From positions 1-10,245 of the forward strand of contig JAJDDU010000457.1 in assembly GCA_029260155.1 (NCBI GenBank): DNA of 10,245 nt. The letters are read 5' to 3'. Below, one piece after another: positions 5,286 to 10,245 of the stretch (position 1 is the first letter of the stretch; each line of letters starts with the position of its first letter). The stretch is from Phycisphaerae bacterium (GTDB lineage: Bacteria > Planctomycetota > Phycisphaerae > UBA1845). Made by a program: the position numbers and the translations under genes. The notes beneath the pieces are model-generated. The model saw nothing but the letters and a program-made list of their open reading frames with translations, was not told the origin of the DNA and did no database searches.

Positions 5286-5442
5286 CCACACCCGATGGGT
5301 TGCATTCGGCGAGCCTTGTTGGCACGGGACAGCGCTTCCAGGTGGGTACTGCGGCGAGCTGAGTGATGGGCGTCGGGGGCGGGGTGTTTTATGGGCCGAT
5401 CGCGCGTGGGGGGATGTGCCGGTCGTGACGGCGTGTTGCGTG

Positions 5443-5487
5443 GCGGCGACGGAGCGCTCCCCTGCGGGTCGCCGCTAAACAGCGGCG
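5443..5487 (+). repeat. dispersed repeat family A, copy 2, with full palindromic structure
   Basis: The core is 5450-5480. GCGGCGAC (5443-5450) pairs with GTCGCCGC (5468-5475) around a loop that itself contains the palindrome GGAGCGCTCC (5451-5460). A competing stem forms downstream: CGCCGCT (5470-5476) with AGCGGCG (5481-5487) around AAAC. This is the most complete of the three copies and resembles a REP-type palindromic unit. No transposase for it is in the window. Confidence 0.75.
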
Positions 5488-5523
5488 CTCGTTTGGGTTG
5501 CGTTCGTCCGAGAAAGTGGCACG

Positions 5524-6267
5524 ATGGGGCTGATGTCGAAGGACCACACTCAAACCAAGCGTCAGGCTGCGCCGGGGCTGTTGGCCAAGCCGTTGGACTC
5601 GCTCGTCTTTCTGCTGCCGCTGATCGCCTTCTACGAGGTGTGCTCTGTGCTGATGGACACTTCGGTGCTGGCTGCCGGTTACGAACGTGTGGTGGCGTTT
5701 CAGTTGTTGCAGATTTTCTTTGAGCTGTTCGGGGTGACGGGGATCCTGATGCCGGGGCTGGCGGTAATTGCGATACTAGTGGCGACGCATGTGGTTTCGC
5801 GGCGCGCTTGGCGTTTCGACAAGCGGGCGGTCGCGTTCATGTACGTTGAGTCGGCGCTGTGGGCGTTGCCGTTGTTGTTTCTCGTTCGGTTCACGCAGAT
5901 GAGTGCGACGCATTGGCCCATGGAATCGTTCCTGGGGAACGCGGCGTTGTGCGTGGGCGCGGGGATCTACGAAGAGCTGATATTCCGTTTGGTTTTGATC
6001 TCACTCATTGCCGTCGTGGGGGCGGATTTGCTGCGTTTCTCGCACAGCTCCACGCTGGTCGCGGCGGTTTTGATCTCCGCGGGGCTGTTCGCGCTGCATC
6101 ATCATCCGCCGTTGGGCAGCGAGCCGTTTGACGCATTCCGATGCACGTTTCGGGCGCTTGCGGGGGTGTACTTGGGGACGATTTTCGTTTTTCGCGGTTA
6201 CGGTCCGGCGGCTGGGGCGCACATCGGGTACAACCTGTTGGTCATCACGCTGGCTGGGTGGAATTGA
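5524..6267 (+). CDS. CPBP-family (CAAX/Abi type) intramembrane metalloprotease
   Basis: This 247-residue, strongly hydrophobic protein has all three conserved motifs of the CPBP family: EELIFR (E150, E151, R155), FALH (F189, H192) and HIGYN (H233, N237). The glutamates and histidines bind the catalytic metal inside the membrane. Relatives include the eukaryotic CAAX prenyl protease Rce1 and bacterial proteins linked to bacteriocin immunity or membrane proteolysis; the substrate here is unknown. About six to seven membrane helices are predicted, the first after a basic, soluble N-terminus of about 25 residues. The start is ATG 5524; ATG 5533 (residue 4) is equally possible, since neither has a strong ribosome binding site. 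It is convergent with the SDR gene, with only five bases between the stop codons. No bacteriocin or peptide-precursor gene adjoins it. Confidence 0.88.
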   Translation: MGLMSKDHTQTKRQAAPGLLAKPLDSLVFLLPLIAFYEVCSVLMDTSVLAAGYERVVAFQLLQIFFELFGVTGILMPGLAVIAILVATHVVSRRAWRFDKRAVAFMYVESALWALPLLFLVRFTQMSATHWPMESFLGNAALCVGAGIYEELIFRLVLISLIAVVGADLLRFSHSSTLVAAVLISAGLFALHHHPPLGSEPFDAFRCTFRALAGVYLGTIFVFRGYGPAAGAHIGYNLLVITLAGWN

Positions 6268-6272
6268 CAAGG

Positions 6273-7043
6273 CTACGGATGCAGCAGCCGCCCTTCCATG
6301 CCGCCGGTCACGGGCAAGATCGCGCCGGTCATGTGGCCTGCACATCGCTCTGACGACAGGAACACGATTGCGTTTGCGATGTCTTGCGGCGTGGCGATTC
6401 TTCGGAGGGCGGCGGTGGACGTGGCGCGTTGGACTTTTGCAGCGTCGCTCATCAGTGATTGGGCCATCGGTGTATCGGTCCAGCCGGGGCACACACAGTT
6501 TACTCTTCCTTTTGGGGCGAGCCGGACGATTTCGTTTTTGAGGCTCAACGTCAGTCCGTGGATCATCGCGGCTTTGGATGCTGCGTAGTCGGCGTGGTCA
6601 GCTTCGCCGAATACTCCGGCTGTCGACCCAACCAGGACGATCGAAGCGGCTTCGCGCGGCTGGAAACGTAGGTGTCGCAGGAATCCGCGACAGGTGAAGA
6701 ACGCGCTGGTGAGGTTGGCGTTGATCGTCTCAAGCCACTGCGACAGCGTCATGTCGACGACGGGTACGTCGTCGGCGCAGGCCACGCCGGCGTTGACGAC
6801 GACGGCATCGATACGGGGCACCGCGGCGAGAATCTCGTCGAACATGGCGTCTGCGGATCGCTCGTCGCGCAGATCGGCTTGCACCGATAGCTCCGGTTGC
6901 AGCGATTCCACCGTGTCGGGCCGACGGTGGTAATGCAGCAGCGTGAGCGCCCCCTCGGCCTTGAAACTCTGGGCGGTGGCCTGTCCGATGCCACCGGACG
7001 CACCGGTAATCAACACGTACTTTCCTGAAAGGTCGAGGTTCAT
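6273..7043 (-). CDS. short-chain dehydrogenase/reductase (FabG-like SDR)
   Basis: This 256-residue protein is a classical SDR. It has the dinucleotide-binding TGASGGIG (13-20), D57 after the third strand, NAG (84-86), and the catalytic set N110, S140, Y153 and K157 (YAASK at 153-157). PGWTDT (186-191) and the C-terminal VTGG follow the FabG pattern. R40/R41 after the second strand suggest preference for NADP(H). It could be a 3-oxoacyl-ACP reductase or another alcohol/ketone reductase; no fatty-acid genes adjoin it, so I do not give a gene symbol. The start is ATG 7043, with only a weak GGA just upstream. On the minus strand TTGATC and TAGACT with 16 bases between them lie so close to the ATG that a leaderless or nearly leaderless transcript is possible. 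It is divergent from the ABC-F gene. Confidence 0.9.
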   Translation of the reverse strand: MNLDLSGKYVLITGASGGIGQATAQSFKAEGALTLLHYHRRPDTVESLQPELSVQADLRDERSADAMFDEILAAVPRIDAVVVNAGVACADDVPVVDMTLSQWLETINANLTSAFFTCRGFLRHLRFQPREAASIVLVGSTAGVFGEADHADYAASKAAMIHGLTLSLKNEIVRLAPKGRVNCVCPGWTDTPMAQSLMSDAAKVQRATSTAALRRIATPQDIANAIVFLSSERCAGHMTGAILPVTGGMEGRLLHP

Positions 7044-7067
7044 TCCGGGAGTCTATCTCAGAGCGGA

Positions 7068-7096
7068 TTGAGATCAACACGCTAAGCCTGTACATT
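7068..7096 (+). promoter_or_regulatory. candidate sigma-70 promoter for the ABC-F gene
   Basis: TTGAGA (7068-7073, five of six to consensus) and TACATT (7091-7096, four of six) are separated by 17 bases. Initiation near 7103 would leave a leader of about 25 bases with GGGGAA ahead of the ATG at 7128. The whole promoter lies in the 84-base space shared with the divergent SDR gene. Confidence 0.5.
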
Positions 7097-7127
7097 GCCG
7101 CTCGGTTTTTGTCGGGGAATTCAATAC

Positions 7128-9038
7128 ATGGGCGCAATTACGATCCGCAACGTCCGCAAGCAGTTCGACACGCAAGTCGTGCTGCGCGACATCTCGCTCG
7201 ACCTGCATGGCCAGGAGATTGTGGGGCTGGTGGGGTCGAACGGCTCGGGCAAGACGACGCTGCTGCGACTGCTGGCGGGTACGCTGGAACTGGACCAGGG
7301 TGAGATCTTTCGTACCAGGGACGTCGAGATCGGGTATCTCCCGCAGGTTCCGCAAGTCGATCTCAGTCGTACGCTGCATGAGGAAGTCGGCAGCGCGTTT
7401 GACGAGCTGCTGGTCTTGGAGAAGAAAATCCACGACCTGTCGGATCAGCTTGCCGCCGACCACGAGGGGCCAGAGGCGGGCGAATGGATGAAGAAGATCG
7501 ATCGTCTCACCACGCAGTTCGAGACTGCGGGGGGGTACACGTTTGCCCAACGGCTTGACGAGATCATCGCGGGGCTTGGGTTTTCTAAGGCAGATCACGC
7601 GCTGCCCATGTCCGCCCTGTCCGGCGGGCAGAAGTGCAGGGCAGCGCTTGCGAAGCTGCTTCTTAAGCAGAGCACGTTTCTACTGCTGGACGAGCCGACC
7701 AATCACTTGGATATAGGGGCGGTGCGCTGGTTGGAGGGTTTTCTCGCGAAGCACCAGGGCGGCGCGGTCATTGTCTCGCACGACCGTTATCTGCTCGATC
7801 GCGTGGTCGATCGCATTGTTGAGCTTGATCGCTCGAGCGTGACCGGGTACCCGGGCGGATACACGAATTACGTTGAGACCAAGGAACTGCGGCGTCTGAC
7901 GCAGGAGCGTCAGTACACCAAAGACAAAGAGTTTATCGAAAGCGAGCGGGCGTTCATCGCCAAGCACCTGGCGGGTCAGCGCACGAAGGAAGCGCAAGGC
8001 CGACGCACGCGTCTTGATCGGCGCATTGCGAACGGCGAGTTCGTGCTTGAGAGACCGACGGCTGCGCGGCGATCGGCACAGTTCAAGTTCAGCAAAGTGC
8101 AGACGGAGGATTCGACCGCATTGCGCGTGGACGGGCTTGCGAAGTCGTACGGTGAGAACAAGCTGTTCGCCGATGTGTCGTTCCAGGTGTTCGCCAAGGA
8201 GCGTTTCGCCATCACCGGTCCCAACGGTACGGGTAAATCGACGCTGCTGAAGATCATTTTGGGGGAAGTCGAGGCTGACAACGGCCGAATCGAGTTTGGG
8301 CGCAAGGCCATTCCGGGTTACTACGCGCAAGACACCGTCGATCTGAATATTGAGCACACGGTTCTTGAGGAGATGCGTGTCGCGTACCCGGAGCTTACGG
8401 AGCACGAAGCTCGGTCGCTGGTGGCGCGTTTCAACTTCACAGGCGACGACGTGTTCAAACGCATCGGGTTGTTGTCGGGCGGTGAGCAGTCGCGTCTTCG
8501 CCTGCTCAAGCTGATCCTGAGCGCGCCGAACGTACTGGTGCTCGACGAACCGACGAACCATCTCGACATCGCATCGTGCGAGGCGCTCGAGGAATCTCTG
8601 TCGCAGTATCCGGGTACGATCCTTGTGGTCAGTCACGACCGGTATTTTCTGGATCGGGTGGCTGATCGACTTCTCGTCGTTGAGCGAAACGGGCACGCTG
8701 TTTATGGCGGGAACTACTCGTACTACGTCGGGGAAACTGAGTCGGCGAAAGCGGAGGTTCGACCAGTTGTTGTGAAGACCGTGGTGACGAAGCCACCGAA
8801 AGCCAAGCGTCCGACGGCCCCACCGGGCAGCTCTAAGTTTGACAGGGTGGCAGTCGAGGACATTGAGTCCTACATCATCGAGCGGGAAGACTGCATTGCG
8901 CGGTTGCAAGAGCGTTTCGGGGATTCGCGGATTTGCCGCGACCCGGTAGCGCTCTCTGAATTGCGGGCGGAGATCGAGGGGATCAGAGCCGAAATCGCTG
9001 TGGCGGAACACTGCTGGAACGAGCGGGCAGGTCACTGA
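7128..9038 (+). CDS. ABC-F family ATPase (Uup/EttA-like ribosome-associated type)
   Basis: The product has two ATP-binding cassettes and no membrane segment, the ABC-F layout; such proteins act on the ribosome in translation or antibiotic protection. Cassette 1 has Walker A GSNGSGKTT (37-45), signature LSGGQ (about 163), Walker B LLLDEPTNHLD (about 186-196) and VSHDRYLLDRV. Cassette 2 has GPNGTGKST (about 363), LSGGEQSR (about 449), VLVLDEPTNHLD (about 468) and VSHDRYFLDRV. Between them is the charged linker with IAKHLAGQRTKEAQGRRTR, which reaches the P-site tRNA in ABC-F structures. After a KPPKAKRPTAPP hinge comes a C-terminal charged, probably coiled-coil domain of about 60 residues, as in Uup. 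I chose ATG 7128 (636 residues) over GTG-type starts upstream because homology begins there (MGAITIRNVRK) and GGGGAA precedes it. The subfamily cannot be fixed by eye. Confidence 0.93.
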   Translation: MGAITIRNVRKQFDTQVVLRDISLDLHGQEIVGLVGSNGSGKTTLLRLLAGTLELDQGEIFRTRDVEIGYLPQVPQVDLSRTLHEEVGSAFDELLVLEKKIHDLSDQLAADHEGPEAGEWMKKIDRLTTQFETAGGYTFAQRLDEIIAGLGFSKADHALPMSALSGGQKCRAALAKLLLKQSTFLLLDEPTNHLDIGAVRWLEGFLAKHQGGAVIVSHDRYLLDRVVDRIVELDRSSVTGYPGGYTNYVETKELRRLTQERQYTKDKEFIESERAFIAKHLAGQRTKEAQGRRTRLDRRIANGEFVLERPTAARRSAQFKFSKVQTEDSTALRVDGLAKSYGENKLFADVSFQVFAKERFAITGPNGTGKSTLLKIILGEVEADNGRIEFGRKAIPGYYAQDTVDLNIEHTVLEEMRVAYPELTEHEARSLVARFNFTGDDVFKRIGLLSGGEQSRLRLLKLILSAPNVLVLDEPTNHLDIASCEALEESLSQYPGTILVVSHDRYFLDRVADRLLVVERNGHAVYGGNYSYYVGETESAKAEVRPVVVKTVVTKPPKAKRPTAPPGSSKFDRVAVEDIESYIIEREDCIARLQERFGDSRICRDPVALSELRAEIEGIRAEIAVAEHCWNERAGH

Positions 9039-9043
9039 CGACG

Positions 9044-9076
9044 CGGAGCGATCCTCTGCGGTTCGCCGCTAAACGG
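9044..9076 (+). repeat. dispersed repeat family A, copy 3
   Basis: This copy begins five bases after the ABC-F stop codon and ends CGCCGCTAAACGG. It differs from the 5450 copy at three of 31 positions (ATCCTC for CTCCCC, and GTTCGCC for GGTCGCC) and lacks the upstream pairing arm. It may serve as the 3' end structure of the ABC-F message. Confidence 0.72.
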
Positions 9077-9157
9077 TCAACGGAAGCCGGAACCGGGGTC
9101 GTTCGAGTTCCCCACTTCTATAGATTTGGGCCACCCGCGCACGCGGTTGTAGTCATC

Positions 9158-9170
9158 AATTGATACAATT
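9158..9170 (+). promoter_or_regulatory. candidate extended -10 promoter with overlapping dyad
   Basis: TGATACAAT (9161-9169) is an extended -10 element. It lies inside a perfect dyad, AATTG-ATA-CAATT (9158-9170), that could be an operator. There is no good -35. Initiation near 9176 would give the secreted-protein gene a leader of about 125 bases, containing an AAAGGAG at 9205-9211 that does not serve its ATG at 9300. Confidence 0.4.
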
Positions 9171-9299
9171 CGAGGGGATTTGGCTGAATTGACGGTTGCG
9201 GTCAAAGGAGATGGTCCAGTATGGTGCATTTGGGCCGTTGAGCGTCGAGCGATCGTTCGGGCCATGGTCGGATAGGCGAGCCGCCGGAGACGACCACAC

Positions 9300-10127
9300 A
9301 TGAGTCACTGTTCGCATTTGGTGCTCGCGCTGGGTGTGCTGTCGAGCACGTCCCTGGGCGAAGCGGTCATTACCTACGAGTCGTACGACGATTCGACACC
9401 CGACGATCCGAGCATCGATCTCTGCGTCGGGTGTTCCGCCACGATCGAGGTCTGGTTTACGCCCTCCGTTAGCACAGAGATGAGGTTCGGCGGAGCCGCA
9501 TTCGAATACGAGGGCGAAGCTGACGACGGCATTGTGACGAACGGTGGGATTGTCCTCAGCGACCATCAATGGGGCGATCCATTTGTCTGCTGCCTCTGGT
9601 TCACCGTCGATCCGCTGCCCGATCCTCAGACGATTGCGGCCTGTTGTGGCGAACCCGCGCCGCTGGAGGGGCTGCTTCTCAGCACGATGACCGTCCAAGG
9701 GACGGAAGTGGGGGTTTGGCCTGAGGCGACGAATCCCCTTTTCGTTGTCGACGCGAATGCTCAGCCCATTCCGCTGGTCTCGGGTAGTGGCCTCTTCGTC
9801 GTGGGCGTCGGTGACGCATGCGACAGCCCCACATCGGAGGATGACTGCAACGAAAACGGATTCCTCGATATGTGCGACCTCGCCGACGGCAGCAGCGACG
9901 ACTGCAACGACAACGAGCGTCCGGATGAATGCGAAGTGGCGGACGGAACGAGCGCGGACTGCAACGCGAATGAGACTCCTGACGAGTGCGACCTCGCCTC
10001 CGGCGCGTCGACCGACGACAACATGGACGGAGTGCTGGATGAGCGTCCGGCCGTGTTTGCGTTTCAGGCACTTTTGGAATGTGAGAGCGGTCCCGGCGGC
10101 GGTGTAGCCCAAGTTGAACAGTTCTGA
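9300..10127 (+). CDS. secreted protein with DCNxNxxPDECD (Ca-binding type) repeats
   Basis: The N-terminus (residues 1-22) is a signal peptide with a hydrophobic core (LVLALGVLSS) and a likely cut near GEA. A domain of about 150 residues follows, predicted mostly beta and with several cysteines. From 182 there are three 19-residue repeats, DCNENGFLDMCDLADGSSD being the first, then a degenerate fourth, DDNMDGVLDE (239-248). Repeats of this kind are frequent in secreted planctomycete proteins and resemble EF-hand or thrombospondin type 3 calcium loops; they usually lead to a C-terminal dockerin-like or anchoring segment. Here the pattern stops at 248 and an unrelated 27-residue tail ends the protein, so it may be truncated or shifted. 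The ATG at 9300 has only a weak GGAGA upstream. The protein is acidic and probably extracellular; no enzymatic motif is visible. Confidence 0.75.
   Translation: MSHCSHLVLALGVLSSTSLGEAVITYESYDDSTPDDPSIDLCVGCSATIEVWFTPSVSTEMRFGGAAFEYEGEADDGIVTNGGIVLSDHQWGDPFVCCLWFTVDPLPDPQTIAACCGEPAPLEGLLLSTMTVQGTEVGVWPEATNPLFVVDANAQPIPLVSGSGLFVVGVGDACDSPTSEDDCNENGFLDMCDLADGSSDDCNDNERPDECEVADGTSADCNANETPDECDLASGASTDDNMDGVLDERPAVFAFQALLECESGPGGGVAQVEQF
9843..10043 (+). repeat. 57-base coding tandem repeat (three and a half units)
   Basis: The units begin at 9843, 9900, 9957 and 10014, each starting GAC (TGC or GAC) AAC and encoding 19 residues. The first three carry two cysteines each; the last partial unit has lost its cysteines and stops after ten codons. 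The high GAC/GAG content also produces long open frames on the opposite strand. Confidence 0.75.
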
Positions 10128-10245
10128 CCGTATTTGGATTTCTTTGCGGTTCGAATCGCATCTTGTGAGGTGTGCGTGGGGTGTTGGCGCGCCGGAGGCT
10201 GTGTAGTCACGACCTGCCCCGTTGCTTTCGCGTGTTTTCAAGGCA
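10128..10245. other. non-coding end of the window
   Basis: I see no gene, terminator hairpin or repeat copy in these 118 bases. The sequence may belong to the 3' region of the secreted-protein gene, or contain a displaced continuation of it if a frameshift has occurred. Confidence 0.35.

Larger units (their letters stand above)
5156..5523. other. intergenic region with a small ORF and nested palindromes
   Basis: The 368-base gap between the ribbon protein and the protease gene has no ordinary gene. It contains the small minus-strand ORF (5160-5246), a hairpin CACCGG/CCGGTG (5267-5285), the inverted pair GTGCCA (5283-5288) and TGGCAC (5330-5335), and repeat family A with its flanking palindromes (5443-5487). 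From about 5340 to 5440 I see nothing but G-rich sequence. Confidence 0.6.

Noticed and set aside
5267..5487. Palindromes considered as a CRISPR array
   Set aside because: The palindromic units are all different and there is no regular repeat-spacer pattern anywhere in the window.
7680..9035. 451-residue open frame on the minus strand
   Set aside because: It lies entirely antisense to the ABC-F gene, whose motifs are all intact. The translation has no family signature and is arginine- and histidine-rich, as expected for a GC-rich shadow.
9222..9242. Six-codon leader peptide (MVHLGR) after AAAGGAG
   Set aside because: The spacing is acceptable, but nothing in the peptide (no run of one amino acid) or downstream structure suggests attenuation, and so short a frame occurs often by chance.
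9156..10241. 361-residue open frame on the minus strand
   Set aside because: It is antisense to the secreted-protein gene, which has a signal peptide and clear repeats. The GAC-rich repeats read as GTC on the other strand and keep stops away.

Overview
The window most likely comes from a planctomycete. The first sign is a CxxCGYDLTG...CPECG zinc ribbon, typical of planctomycete membrane proteins; it is intact in one protein and damaged in another. The second is a secreted protein with DCNxNxxPDECD repeats, also common in that phylum. The DNA is GC-rich, several genes start with GTG, and the gaps carry dispersed palindromic repeats. The phylum call is inference from these protein signatures; there is no rRNA to confirm it.

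Layout. 1-120 (minus): the 5' end of an IS110-family transposase gene, cut by the window edge, with a 13-bp inverted repeat that would hide its ribosome binding site. 100-519 (minus): a small membrane protein whose C-terminal zinc ribbon lacks its last cysteine where it meets the IS. 520-858: no gene, but repeat copies. 859-1275 (minus): an unrecognised small membrane protein. 1276-1579: repeat-rich gap. 1580-2755 (minus): metK, S-adenosylmethionine synthetase. 2897-3514 (minus): a four-cluster NapG/MauM-like ferredoxin. Divergent from it, 3672-4175 (plus) is a Fur-family regulator whose stop codon overlaps the start of a zinc-ribbon membrane protein (4172-5155). A convergent 28-residue ORF with a good ribosome binding site lies at 5160-5246 (minus). 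5524-6267 (plus) is a CPBP/CAAX-type membrane protease, convergent with a FabG-like SDR (6273-7043, minus). The SDR is divergent from an ABC-F ATPase (7128-9038, plus). 9300-10127 (plus) is a secreted protein with Ca-binding-type repeats that end abruptly.

How the genes relate. metK, the SDR and the ABC-F protein look like housekeeping genes. The clearest local unit is the Fur-family gene with its coupled membrane protein and the divergent ferredoxin, which share a 157-bp promoter region. No large novel system (defence island, biosynthetic cluster, CRISPR array) is visible. The more unusual material is small-scale: the IS110 start with its masked ribosome binding site, three families of dispersed repeats, the 28-residue ORF, and the zinc ribbon placed at opposite ends of two membrane proteins.
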